Source: Tissierellia bacterium (GTDB lineage Bacteria; Bacillota; Clostridia; Tissierellales; Peptoniphilaceae). Taken from it: 64,000 bases of DNA. A program made the position numbers and the translations under genes. Where the stretch lies: NCBI GenBank assembly GCA_030538075.1, contig JAUNUQ010000004.1:1-64000 (forward strand), written 5' to 3'. Positions 17,962-26,459 of the stretch are shown here, piece by piece. Under the pieces are notes generated by a model. That model was not told where the DNA came from and made no database searches. It saw only the letters and a program-made list of their open reading frames with translations. Every line of letters starts with the position of its first letter. Position 1 is the first letter of the stretch.

Positions 17962-19254
17962 TTATACTGGAAAAATCGTGGGCTCTGTGACTTCGGTTTC
18001 AAGTGCCTTCAGAGCAGTTTTGACCATCTTCATTCTCAAATCGGCCTCTTTCTCTCCCAATGCCGGATTTCCGACTGGATAGGGGATGGAGATCGTAGGA
18101 ACGATACGATTTGCACCTACGGAGACGGAGATAGTTGTAATTGTTGCCATATGGACGATTGGAATGCCATATTTTTCGATTTCTTTTACCATCGTTGCAC
18201 CGCAACGTGTACAGGTGCCTCAGGTGGAGGTCAGGATAACGCCATCGACGCCGGCATCCTTCAGTTCTTGTCCGATCTCAGCACCAAATTTAATGGAGTT
18301 TCCAACAGCGGTTCCCGTACCAGTTGTGGTATAGAAGTAATCATAGACTCCGCCGACGACTCCTTCTTTTTCCAGTGCTTTTAGGGCATCTAGGGGAACG
18401 ACACGGTCTGGGGACTCATTTGCATATACGGGGTCATAGCCTCCGTGAATCGTGCAGAAGCCTTCTTCTAGGCTGTCTTTACCAGCGATATTGTATTTGC
18501 CCCATTTTTGAGCAGATGCAGACTGGATGCGGTCTGGGTTGCCCTCAGGTACAATACCTCCAGATGTAACCAGTGCGATGACTGCTTTTTTCATGTCTTT
18601 GATCGCAGCAGCTGGTTCGACGGTATCGAAGGTGGGCATTGGCATTTCGGTCTCATACTCTTCGTCTTTCAGACGTTTCAAGAGCATCTCGATGGCGCGA
18701 ACGGAGCCGGTCTTTTCTACGAGTACTGTGAGTCGTTTGCCTTGGACGAAGTATTCATCATCAGCGGGAACAACTTTTTCGCCAGCCAATAATTTATTGA
18801 CTAGATTTGCAATTTTCGGAAGGGTCTTTCGCATATCCGCTGCACTGTTGGATGTTTGGACTACATATGCTCGTCCTTTTGCCTCGTCCAGTCCAGGGTT
18901 TTCTTCATACATACCAGAGACAACTGGCACATCCAATGCTTCAAACACTTCTGCTACTCCAGCACAGGCCATTCCATATCGACCAGCATTGAAAGCGGGA
19001 CCGGCGATGACTAAATCTGGGGAATGCTCTTCATATAGTTTTTTCAGTGCTTCTTCAGCTTCTTCTTTATTCTCATTAAAATAGTTATCTCCGCAGATGA
19101 CCGTACCGATGACTTTCGCATCCGTAAGCATCTTATCTAGAGCTGCGGCTGGACCAATGGCTTCTTCTCGGAATTCCAGTGGAATATGGGCCATTTCTTC
19201 TCCGCCGATTTGCCCAAAGAACTGATTGAGATAGTAAAGTACTTTTTTCGTCAT
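17962..19254 (-). CDS. grdB: Glycine/sarcosine/betaine reductase component B, selenoprotein subunit
   Basis: A 430-residue selenoprotein read through an in-frame UGA at 18222-18220 (residue 345) within TST-Sec-GTCTRCGAT, the active site of component B of the Stickland reductases. Component B binds the substrate via its pyruvoyl-containing partner and hands a carboxymethyl group to the selenocysteine of GrdA. Upstream of the UGA the protein has the usual VLYYLNQFFGQIGGEE start and VIAGPAFNAGRYGMACA. Downstream it continues with VHMATITTISVSVGANRIVPTISIPYPVGNP. AGGAGG precedes the ATG. GrdB (glycine), GrdF (sarcosine) and GrdH (betaine) cannot be told apart by eye. The neighbouring N-carbamoylsarcosine amidase favours sarcosine, i.e. 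GrdF. Confidence 0.93.
18191..18222 (-). promoter_or_regulatory. Candidate bacterial SECIS element
   Basis: On the minus strand, 13 bases after the UGA, GTTGC and GCAAC pair around a GGT loop, within the distance where bacterial SECIS hairpins recruit SelB. The UGA is not followed by a natural end of homology, supporting recoding. Confidence 0.65.
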
Positions 19255-19265
19255 TTTCTTGCCTC

Positions 19266-20561
19266 CTACACCAATTCTATGGTTGCGTTGTGGGTGCCAA
19301 TTTCAGAAGTAGAGGAGATCACTGCATTGAGCTCGCATTTGATCGTACCGTCTTCAGGATTGTACGCACCTTCCCATCCGCCTGCGAGATTCGCTACGGC
19401 GAAGGGATCGCCTAGAATTCGGTCCGCTTTTTCTAAAGTGACCACATGCGAAACATTACCGGTGGATACGACTGCCACTGCTTCTTTTGCCGTGTCTGCG
19501 AGGGGCTGGCTCATGCCGTCCCAACCAGCACATTCATCCGTGATGAGAACGGTCTTAATGCCCATTTTCTCCAGTCGTTGACAGATCATCAACAGGTCTG
19601 AGTCTGGGTTTCCGTAGCCTTCTTCGGAGACGATGACGCCATCTGCACCGAGTTCCTTACAGAGTTTTGCGGTGTAATCACAAGTGACGAATTTTCCGCG
19701 TAGGGTTGTCAACTCAGGTACCATCAGGACGCCGACAAAGTTGATTTCCTTGCCATGTAGCTCCATCAACTCGATGATGACGTTATTGTTTTGATGTTGG
19801 TAAGTGGTGATCTTGTCACATGCTGCAACGCAGTTTCCGCTGATTACTGCACCGTCTAGCTCCTCTGTGGGAGATAAATAGGTGGGCAGAATTCCAATGG
19901 AGTCCGTGCCATAGATGAAGCTGGCATGGAGCAGACCTTGAGAGATCAGCATTTCAACATATACTACCTTCGGTAGGTCAGGATATTTTGCGTTTTCTTC
20001 TGGAATGGTTCCCTTTTCATAGACGACGACTTCGGTAGGCTCGACGTCTTTTGCAGCTAAACCCACTACCTCAGAGGCTTTCAGACCAGCAATACGGCAA
20101 GTCACCTCATGCTCATGAGGGGTCAAGCCCTCAATTGGAGTGATGTCCACGACGATATTGAGGGTTTTGGAGAATGGAGTCCAGGTTCCGCCTTCTCCCC
20201 ACATGTCGATGATCCCCTCTTGGAAACCGACGATGTCTCCGATAGTGACGATGGCTGTGTTTTTCAGAACACTGACGATACCTTCACCAAGGGGCGCTGC
20301 TTGCGTGGTCACTCCTGCAAAGCCAGGGGTTCCCTCAACTTTGTAACGAGGCTCGATGACGTCTTTTACAGGGATAATTCTCGTTTTTTCACCTGGTTTT
20401 GCCAAATCCACCTTTACTTCTTTGATGTTTTCATCCTTCATGAGTTCATCGATAATCGCATTCTTATCTACGACTAAGGTAGATCCGTCGACCTTCATCG
20501 CGTCGCCGAAAACGATATCTTTGATCTCGATATTCCTATGTTCTAGTCTCAATCTTTTCAC
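19266..20561 (-). CDS. grdE: Glycine/sarcosine/betaine reductase component B, alpha/beta proprotein
   Basis: A 431-residue proprotein that is cleaved to two chains, forming a pyruvoyl group that binds the amine substrate as a Schiff base. The processing site is visible as GNC(244)VAACDKITTYQHQNN; cleavage before the cysteine would give chains of about 243 and 188 residues. Other family marks are the N-terminal LRLEHRNIEIKDI and the C-terminal DECAGWDGMSQPLADTA with DRILGDPFAVANLAGGWEGAY. It ends 11 bases before the selenoprotein gene and follows grdX by six bases, one transcription unit. It could equally be called grdG (sarcosine) or grdI (betaine). grdA, grdC, grdD and thioredoxin genes are not in the window. 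Confidence 0.93.
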   Translation of the reverse strand: MKRLRLEHRNIEIKDIVFGDAMKVDGSTLVVDKNAIIDELMKDENIKEVKVDLAKPGEKTRIIPVKDVIEPRYKVEGTPGFAGVTTQAAPLGEGIVSVLKNTAIVTIGDIVGFQEGIIDMWGEGGTWTPFSKTLNIVVDITPIEGLTPHEHEVTCRIAGLKASEVVGLAAKDVEPTEVVVYEKGTIPEENAKYPDLPKVVYVEMLISQGLLHASFIYGTDSIGILPTYLSPTEELDGAVISGNCVAACDKITTYQHQNNNVIIELMELHGKEINFVGVLMVPELTTLRGKFVTCDYTAKLCKELGADGVIVSEEGYGNPDSDLLMICQRLEKMGIKTVLITDECAGWDGMSQPLADTAKEAVAVVSTGNVSHVVTLEKADRILGDPFAVANLAGGWEGAYNPEDGTIKCELNAVISSTSEIGTHNATIELV

Positions 20562-20567
20562 CCTTTC

Positions 20568-20939
20568 TTAGATGTTGAGCTTTAATTCTTGAAATGCTGC
20601 CAACAGTCTGTCCCGATCTACGATCTCGTAGTCGGAACGATTCCTGTAGTCAAAAGTTCGTTCTCCTAGAGCTGCTCTTAGCTTTAAGATGGCGCCTTCG
20701 ATAACCTCTACGGATTCCAGGTCCATGGGTCCAGTCTTTTCCTCCATCAGGATAGAAACCACCGGGGAATGGATCATCTTGATACTCGCTCCCAAGGGAT
20801 GAGAAAGCAACAGATAACCCATATGGACTAGATCCCGCACCTTGGCGAGTACCTGATCGGCATCCTCTTCCACATAAATGCAGGGGAGTTTTTGCTCCTT
20901 GACTACTAGTGAGTTGTTCGTAACAATGATGTTTTTCAT
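20568..20939 (-). CDS. grdX: GrdX family protein
   Basis: A 123-residue protein recognisable as GrdX by the N-terminal IIVTNNSLV, the middle KVRDLVHMGYLLLSHPLGASIKM and the HSPVVSILME stretch. GrdX is commonly the first gene of Stickland reductase operons and its function is unknown; it has no predicted membrane segment. Here it leads the grdX-grdE-grdB set. The start is the ATG at 20939. Its presence supports a genuine, complete component B operon rather than isolated gene copies. Confidence 0.9.
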   Translation of the reverse strand: MKNIIVTNNSLVVKEQKLPCIYVEEDADQVLAKVRDLVHMGYLLLSHPLGASIKMIHSPVVSILMEEKTGPMDLESVEVIEGAILKLRAALGERTFDYRNRSDYEIVDRDRLLAAFQELKLNI

Positions 20940-20988
20940 TATCCACTCCAGTCTGCGCAGGGCTTGCTAATGGATACGAGACAAATGC

Positions 20989-21016
20989 GATTAAAAGATC
21001 TAATACACTTTGTCAA
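20989..21016 (-). promoter_or_regulatory. Candidate promoter of the grd operon
   Basis: Reading on the minus strand, TTGACA (21016-21011) is followed after 15-16 bases by TTTAAT/TTAATC (20995-20989), about 50 bases before grdX. No sigma-54 element was found here. The remainder of 20940-21202 shows no gene. Confidence 0.45.
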
Positions 21017-21202
21017 ACACATCACAAAACCTGATCCATTAACTAATCTTATAATAACCGATAATTGGATTGAAAAATAGTTTGTAATCCAACACTTTGG
21101 ATATTTAGATGAATATTGACAAAATGGCTAATAATGGGGAGTTTGGGCTAGTCTATCATGGATTTACTCGAAAGACAACCCTATGAAAAGCTTTTTCCAC
21201 AA

Positions 21203-21235
21203 CAGAAAACCCCTGAAGTCGATGAGCTTCAGGGG
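21203..21235 (-). terminator. Terminator after the lipoprotein pair
   Basis: On the minus strand CCCCTGAAG pairs with CTTCAGGGG over an 8-base loop, followed by TTTTCTGTT. Confidence 0.8.
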
Positions 21236-21248
21236 AATAGTAGATCAA

Positions 21249-22094
21249 TCAGAATCGATCGACGATGTATTTTTTTGTCTTATAATTGTATTCCACGAGG
21301 ACCTCTTTGCCATCTTCCGCGTTGTAGGAATATTTTAGAGACAGCGGTATTAGATCCTCCAGAGATTCTGAACCATCAATGAGAATATTAGGAGATGTTT
21401 CTCCAGCGAGGACAGTATCCGGGCTGGCTGCGACCGACTCTCGATTGGTCTGTGTATTGTGCATGGTCAAGTTAAAGCTCTTAATGGTCATCTTACTATT
21501 GTTAGTGTAACTGCAGTTCCAGTAATTTGGAATCGGATTTGGAGGTTGTTCGAAGCTATAGGGAAGCTCCTCAAATTCTACCTCGGGAGTGGGATATGCT
21601 TCTTCGTCATAAGTATCAAAACTGTATTCTCCTATTTTGTAGTCGTATTCGATCCGGGTGGTCTTGTTATCATGGATGACTTGATAGGAGAGCTTTAAAT
21701 TCTCTAGCTCTTCTAGGGAGCTCTTAACCGGTCCGCCTCCAAAGGTTATGGAGACTTCTCCGGGCAGCACAGTGCCGTGTTCACTGGCTAGTATGCGCTC
21801 ATTGGTGCTGGGATCGAGCATTTCGATGGAAAAGCGGTCTACGATTTGATCACTATTGTTGGTGTAGGTGCCTTCCAGATAGATTCTCCCGTCGGGCTGT
21901 GGGTCTAATAGATGCATTTCCATGGGCAGCTCTTCAATGAGTACCGGCGGTTCAGCTGCAGCTTTGCTCTTATCATCGCTGTTGATCTGATTATTTTCAA
22001 CATCAACCATAGAGTTCTCTCCAGTTTCGAGTTGTGCATCCTCACAGCCGGTGAACAGCAAAACACAGAGCAGAAAAAAGAGATATTTCTTCAT
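21249..22094 (-). CDS. Predicted lipoprotein with duplicated domain (paralogue 1)
   Basis: A 281-residue secreted protein. Residues 1-17 are a lipoprotein signal ending in the lipobox LLFTGC, so the mature protein begins at that cysteine and is anchored to the outer face of the membrane. An acidic linker (about 18-55) is followed by two copies of a beta-rich unit of roughly 100 residues. Each copy contains YTNNS, then a strand with TN, then a VLPGE/VLAGE turn and a closing YDYK/YNYKTKKY. The ATG at 22094 is chosen for GGAGG upstream. It is a paralogue of the gene just upstream on the same strand. I do not recognise the family and suggest no function beyond an extracellular binding role. Confidence 0.72.
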   Translation of the reverse strand: MKKYLFFLLCVLLFTGCEDAQLETGENSMVDVENNQINSDDKSKAAAEPPVLIEELPMEMHLLDPQPDGRIYLEGTYTNNSDQIVDRFSIEMLDPSTNERILASEHGTVLPGEVSITFGGGPVKSSLEELENLKLSYQVIHDNKTTRIEYDYKIGEYSFDTYDEEAYPTPEVEFEELPYSFEQPPNPIPNYWNCSYTNNSKMTIKSFNLTMHNTQTNRESVAASPDTVLAGETSPNILIDGSESLEDLIPLSLKYSYNAEDGKEVLVEYNYKTKKYIVDRF

Positions 22095-22204
22095 AAAATC
22101 CTCCATTCTTTTAATCTTCTTTTTCGGGTATTGAGATCGGGTTTTCGTAACGATGTAATTTCTCAGGTTCTCTGTTGGCGCTAGGAAAGACATATTCCGT
22201 TTAA

Positions 22205-22978
22205 TCAATATCCCTCTGAATATTTCTGGGTTTTATAGTCAAACTCTACGCTCTGTTCGCCATCCTCATCCTTCCAGATATACATGAGGGTCACAGGCTC
22301 CATATCCTCCAAGGATCCGGTGAGAGGCGCTCTACCCCAAAAAGAAGGGGATGTTTCGCCGGGGAAAACCGTGTCTTCGGTGTAATAATAGTGGATTTCA
22401 TTGACATCTTTCAATAGCATCCCGATCCTGTATTCAACGATGATCTGGTCACTGTTGTTAGTAAAAACAGTTGGCCAAGACTGTGGGGAGTCCTCTTCGG
22501 CGATCACTGCGTCGATCTGATAGGGAAGCTGATCGTAGGTCACCTCGGGGGTGAAATCGGGAAGGTCCTCAAAGCTTTTGACCTCATATTTTTCCTTGGA
22601 GAAGTCATAGGTGATTTGATAGATGATACCATCTTTTGAGATCTGATATTCCAATTGAGTATACTCGATCTGCGCTGGATCCAGATCCTTAAGACAATTT
22701 GTCTTTGGAGAGATCTCTTGGGGTAAGACGGTATCAAACCAATAAAAGTGGATTGGTTCATCTACTTCTTCACTCTTCGCATCCAATAAAAAGCTATTGA
22801 CGATATAATCCGATTGATTGGAAAAGGTGGCATTGGTGTATTTCATTCCAGTCTTTTCTGTAGATTTAGGGCTGATCTCGATTGGTAATAAATCTACGGT
22901 GACAGGTGGGAGAGTGGAGTTTGAATCGCAACCAAAGAGGATGAATGCTGCGAACAGAAGAAAAACGAGTCGTCTCAT
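22205..22978 (-). CDS. Predicted lipoprotein with duplicated domain (paralogue 2)
   Basis: A 257-residue lipoprotein with signal peptide MRRLVFLLFAAFILFGC. It has the same two-unit architecture as its neighbour: FSNQSDYIV and FTNNSDQIIVEY for the strand after the Asn/Ser pair, VLPQE and VFPGE turns, and closing YDFSKEKY and FDYKTQKY. The ATG at 22978 has AAGGAGG upstream. The two genes are about 110 bases apart and probably share a transcript ending in the terminator at 21203. Divergence between them is strong, suggesting an old duplication. Function unknown. Confidence 0.72.
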   Translation of the reverse strand: MRRLVFLLFAAFILFGCDSNSTLPPVTVDLLPIEISPKSTEKTGMKYTNATFSNQSDYIVNSFLLDAKSEEVDEPIHFYWFDTVLPQEISPKTNCLKDLDPAQIEYTQLEYQISKDGIIYQITYDFSKEKYEVKSFEDLPDFTPEVTYDQLPYQIDAVIAEEDSPQSWPTVFTNNSDQIIVEYRIGMLLKDVNEIHYYYTEDTVFPGETSPSFWGRAPLTGSLEDMEPVTLMYIWKDEDGEQSVEFDYKTQKYSEGY

Positions 22979-23224
22979 AATGACCTCCTTTGAAATATAG
23001 ATGGAATTAAGAAAAGAGCAAATCATGGATCCATCTTCATAGTAACGGTCTTTCTGAATGAGAGGATGAAATTCACGTAAAAAGTGAAATGAAAAAATCC
23101 TGTATTGCTGGGCGATAGATCCCATGTATTATATATAAAGACAGAAAATACCTCTTTCGCCTACAGTTATGTGTAGAAAAAAAGTAGCAATGAATCGATT
23201 ACTATCCTAAAAGTCGCGGGTGAA

Positions 23225-23256
23225 AAAGAAAAGCGAAGGGATGTTCTCCCTTCGCT
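23225..23256 (-). terminator. Terminator of the folate operon
   Basis: On the minus strand AGCGAAGGGA pairs with TCCCTTCGCT over five bases, followed by TTTTCTTTTT, directly after folP. Confidence 0.85.
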
Positions 23257-23268
23257 CAAATCATCGGA

Positions 23269-24246
23269 CTATTTGTTCTGATAGGCACCAAAGTTGAGAT
23301 CTGCTTCGGACTCAGCCATGGCGACACTGCTGGCCATGGCGACGGCCATCTTATGTGCGGGGATCTGGTGGACCCGGACGATGGAAACTCTTTTCAATAC
23401 GGCTATAGCTGACAGATAGGAGGAGGCTAAGTCGCGATTCTCGAAGCCTTCCTCGCTATGAATATCCGTATTAAAGCCATTTTCTTCCAATATATTCTGT
23501 ACAAAACGCTTGCGAGAGACGCCGAGGAAGGACAGGTAACCCTTTCTGTGGATTTGATCGATTTGCTGTATCAGGATTAAATTCTCCCTCTTCGTCAGAC
23601 CAAACCCGATCCCAGGGTCTAACATCAATCGGTCATTTTCGATTCCTGCGGTGTTGGCGCGCTGAATGCCCCGGTCAAAGAAATCCATCATCAGTTCAAG
23701 GACATCTCTTTCGACATTGGCGCTAAGCTCTGCATCCGTATAGACTCCTTCGCCACCAAATTTTGGAAAGGCCTTAGAGCTCGTATGTTCAGGTCTTGCG
23801 ATGACGGGATTGAACATCAGGATGGCCCCCGCACTGGTTTGGCCAACTACTTCTGCCATTGCAGGATCCCCTAGAAAGCCGGTGATATCATTTACGATGT
23901 CCGCACCAGCTTCAATTGCCGCCTTCGCCACTTCGGCTTTCCAGGTGTCGACGGAGATCGGAATATCCGTCTGTTCCTTTAGGGCCTTGATAACGGGTGC
24001 AATTCGTTGGATCTCCTCTTCAATTTGCACGTATACGGAACCGGGACGGGTGGATTCACCACCGATATCCAGGATATTGGCCCCTGCTTGGATCAGTTCA
24101 AGGCCCTTTTTAATGGCCACATCTCTTTGAAAATATTTTCCACCATCGGAAAAGGAGTCCGGTGTCACATTTAAGATTCCGCAGAGCAGCGTCTTCTCGT
24201 TCTCTTTGATTTGTTGATTATGATATCGAAATACTAATTCCTTCAT
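23269..24246 (-). CDS. folP: Dihydropteroate synthase
   Basis: A 325-residue enzyme that joins p-aminobenzoate to dihydropterin pyrophosphate in folate synthesis. The family motifs are LCGILNVTPDSFSDGGKY, ANILDIGGESTRPG, PISVDTWKAEVA, DIVNDITG, LMLDPGIGFG and the pterin-binding SFLGVSRKRF. The C-terminus has VHQIPAHKMAVAMASSVAMA, longer than the common 270-residue form. It lies 13 bases after the permease gene and belongs to the transcript controlled by the tetrahydrofolate riboswitch upstream. Confidence 0.93.
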   Translation of the reverse strand: MKELVFRYHNQQIKENEKTLLCGILNVTPDSFSDGGKYFQRDVAIKKGLELIQAGANILDIGGESTRPGSVYVQIEEEIQRIAPVIKALKEQTDIPISVDTWKAEVAKAAIEAGADIVNDITGFLGDPAMAEVVGQTSAGAILMFNPVIARPEHTSSKAFPKFGGEGVYTDAELSANVERDVLELMMDFFDRGIQRANTAGIENDRLMLDPGIGFGLTKRENLILIQQIDQIHRKGYLSFLGVSRKRFVQNILEENGFNTDIHSEEGFENRDLASSYLSAIAVLKRVSIVRVHQIPAHKMAVAMASSVAMAESEADLNFGAYQNK

Positions 24247-24259
24247 TCATTTCTCTCCT

Positions 24260-25627
24260 TTATATGAGTCCCAGGATCTTCCACCATGGGATATAGATGC
24301 CAAAAATAAACACTAGCACCCCTAGAGTCATCACGGTGCCCAGCCTCGTCATAAAATGATCTGGGAAATACTCTCTGCCAGAGCCGATCATCATCGTCGC
24401 ATGGTGAAAGGGGAGGAGAAAGTGCATATTTACCGTAATATAGGTGAGCAGAGTGATGACAATGCCGCTGATGCCCTCTGCTTCGACCATGGGCACGAGG
24501 ATGGGCAATACGACGGACATGGTGGCAACGGCAGATCCAATGCAGAGGTGAAGCACCATCACCACGATGACGAGTAGCAATAGATAGAAGGGGCTAGTTG
24601 GCTTTACGAGAATATGCCTGAGGTTTTGAAAGAGGACCTCCGTGATTCCCGCTTGTCCAAAAACCTTCCCTATGCTGAACACCGTCGTTAAAAACAGTAA
24701 AAAGTGCAGATTGATGGATTTGAGATCCGTCTTACCCAGTACCCTCAATCCGAACATCACCAGGGTTGCAACTAAAGCGACCACCCACTGCTTAATACCA
24801 TGAGCATCCTCGAAAAGCCAAAGGAGGACTACGATGGCCATCAAAGCGAGAACCAGCCACTTTTTGCTCTTGGAGGTGTCCGTGCTTTTTGAGACTGTGA
24901 TCATCCCAGGATGGAAATGGGACAATTCCCTGCGAAACAAATACCGGATTATCAGGATCGATAAGGCGCAGACTGCGATTGTTGGAGGACCCATCAGGGA
25001 TAGCCAGTTCAAATAGTCGAGCTGGCTCTGGACCGCCTCGGAAGAAAAACTGAGCGCGGCACCATTCAACACGATATCTCCATTGAGGAAGATCATATAG
25101 GTCACGGAGATGGCGAAAAAGAGATTGAAGAGAACCGCTTGCTTCGCCTCCAGCTCCTCTTCGTTTTGATGCTGGATCAGGGATGCATAGACCGATCCCA
25201 TGATGATCACTCGAGCAAATGCCTGGGGAATCAGAAACACCAGAGCAATCCCCAAGATATAGGGGACAGCGAGTATGGTGTAGACATTATTTCCCGTGCG
25301 GATAAAGACCTTCTCTACGAATCCGTTGATGGCCCCACTATTCATGATGCCCACGGACAATAGAGTCGTAAAGATGATCAGCAGCATCGTATCGGAATAG
25401 GAAAAACGCAGGATCTCCATAGCCGAGGTCTCGGAAAATATAGAAAAAGAGAGAATCAATAGCCCGCAGATGACGCTCTTATGTAATCCCCCTGTGGCCC
25501 ATAAGATGACCGCTGCTACCATAGATCCAAGGACCATCGCCTGGTTTTGGCTGAGCCCCAATGGCCTTGCGATCGCAAGCAAGGCAAAGATCCCCATGGC
25601 AATGAGAACCCATTTTATTTTAAACAT
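24260..25627 (-). CDS. SLC13/DASS-type permease under THF riboswitch control
   Basis: A 455-residue membrane protein with about twelve spans, of the ion transporter superfamily that includes SLC13/DASS anion symporters and ArsB-like pumps. It has paired re-entrant-loop segments (first near YSDTMLLIIFTTLLSVGIMNSGAI, second near GSAVATMSVVLPILVPMVEAEG). The ATG at 25627 has GGGAGG upstream; a longer frame would cover the riboswitch. Family members usually carry dicarboxylates, sulfate or arsenite. Because this gene sits between a THF riboswitch and folP, a folate-related acid such as p-aminobenzoate, p-aminobenzoyl-glutamate or a pterin is the more likely cargo. That is inference. Confidence 0.78.
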   Translation of the reverse strand: MFKIKWVLIAMGIFALLAIARPLGLSQNQAMVLGSMVAAVILWATGGLHKSVICGLLILSFSIFSETSAMEILRFSYSDTMLLIIFTTLLSVGIMNSGAINGFVEKVFIRTGNNVYTILAVPYILGIALVFLIPQAFARVIIMGSVYASLIQHQNEEELEAKQAVLFNLFFAISVTYMIFLNGDIVLNGAALSFSSEAVQSQLDYLNWLSLMGPPTIAVCALSILIIRYLFRRELSHFHPGMITVSKSTDTSKSKKWLVLALMAIVVLLWLFEDAHGIKQWVVALVATLVMFGLRVLGKTDLKSINLHFLLFLTTVFSIGKVFGQAGITEVLFQNLRHILVKPTSPFYLLLLVIVVMVLHLCIGSAVATMSVVLPILVPMVEAEGISGIVITLLTYITVNMHFLLPFHHATMMIGSGREYFPDHFMTRLGTVMTLGVLVFIFGIYIPWWKILGLI

Positions 25628-25642
25628 AAACACCTCCCAGAC

Positions 25643-25673
25643 AAAAAAAGAAGGACTGACCAATTGGTCGTCC
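25643..25673 (-). terminator. Riboswitch expression platform terminator
   Basis: On the minus strand GGAC-GACC pairs with GGTC-A-GTCC across AATT, followed by TTCTTTTTTT. It lies between the THF aptamer and the permease ribosome binding site, so ligand binding can favour early termination. Confidence 0.88.
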
Positions 25674-25695
25674 CGCTTCCAGCCGACGAAAAATA

Positions 25696-25788
25696 ACAGC
25701 GGAAGCGGCAAGTCAACGCATGACGTGTCATTTCGTCCCTTAGCGACATCCCATCTAAGAGCACTTAACGCGACTTTACCTACTCTGT
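25696..25788 (-). ncRNA. Tetrahydrofolate (THF) riboswitch aptamer
   Basis: On the minus strand the conserved THF-I aptamer blocks occur in order and near-normal spacing: AGTAGG, TCGCGTTAAGTG, ATGGGATGTCGC, ACGAA and a closing CTTGCCGCTTCC. P1 is formed by ACAG (25788-25785) with CTGT (25699-25696). The total of 93 bases fits the known aptamer length of about 90. THF and related reduced folates are the known ligands. The controlled genes are the permease and folP. Confidence 0.92.
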
Positions 25789-25810
25789 TCTTGTACATTA
25801 ATTTGCATCT

Positions 25811-25839
25811 ATTATACACCATTGCTCTACAAATGTCTT
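25811..25839 (-). promoter_or_regulatory. Promoter of the THF-riboswitch operon
   Basis: On the minus strand AAGACA (25839-25834) and TATAAT (25816-25811) with a 17-base spacer; transcription would start about 15-20 bases before the aptamer. Bases 25850-26075 show no convincing gene. Confidence 0.7.
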
Positions 25840-26089
25840 GAAAACACAAAGATAATCAAGGTCATATTATTAAAGAACTTACATATCTTTTTCAAGAATT
25901 TGGTTTTAGGATATCGAGAATAAGGTATATATAGATTGAATGGGTCAAAGTGATAAAGGATGGGTTTTTAGCAATGTCCAACCGACCCGTTCAATCGGAA
26001 ATACAAGAGGAGGTGGGTCATCGAGTCGAAGTGATTCTTTCAGTTGGTTTGAAACGAAGACGAGGATGATTCAGGAGGATAGCCCATAG

Positions 26090-26425
26090 ATGATTAGAGA
26101 AGGACAGTTACTGGAAAGAACAGAAGAGGCATTGGTGGAAGCTCGACAAGGGAAGACAAGGCGAGCTGCGAAAAGAAATCCCATTCGCAGTGGTGTTTTG
26201 TTCACTTCGGTTCCAAATGTAGTGGAATCGGATCTGTTAGTGACCGGTTATGGGTTAGGGAGACAATTGAATACATCCAGGACGATTTTATGGTATACCG
26301 TTAGGGAGTACACAATCGCTGAAGATTGGCATTTGGTTTTTGATCAACAGGGGGAATTCGCCTGTCGAAAGAGTCCGAACCAAATCGGCTTCAGATTGCG
26401 AGGAGAGGATCCAACGCATTCGTGA
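26090..26425 (+). CDS. Hypothetical protein
   Basis: A 111-residue frame with AGGAGG about 12 bases before the ATG. It is rich in charged residues at the start (EEALVEARQGKTRRAAKRN), then becomes beta-like (VTGYGLGRQL, ILWYTVREYTIAEDWHLVFDQQG). No signal peptide, membrane segment or recognised motif. It precedes another unknown small gene and a strong terminator, suggesting a genuine transcription unit. It might instead be a decayed gene; confidence is limited. Confidence 0.4.
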   Translation: MIREGQLLERTEEALVEARQGKTRRAAKRNPIRSGVLFTSVPNVVESDLLVTGYGLGRQLNTSRTILWYTVREYTIAEDWHLVFDQQGEFACRKSPNQIGFRLRGEDPTHS

Positions 26426-26459
26426 TTGTCGTTCGCCCTTTTTTGATTGGAGGAGACGA

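Noticed and set aside
17962..18222. Apparent separate gene or frameshift downstream of the UGA in grdB
   Set aside because: The UGA is in the known selenocysteine position of component B and the frame continues with family sequence, so recoding is the better reading.
21158..21382. Open frame overlapping the lipoprotein terminator
   Set aside because: Runs across a terminator and antisense to the lipoprotein gene; no ribosome site.
25628..25849. N-terminal extension of the SLC13-type permease, or a T-box leader
   Set aside because: The stretch contains the THF aptamer and terminator and has no T-box motif; the ATG at 25627 has a good ribosome site.
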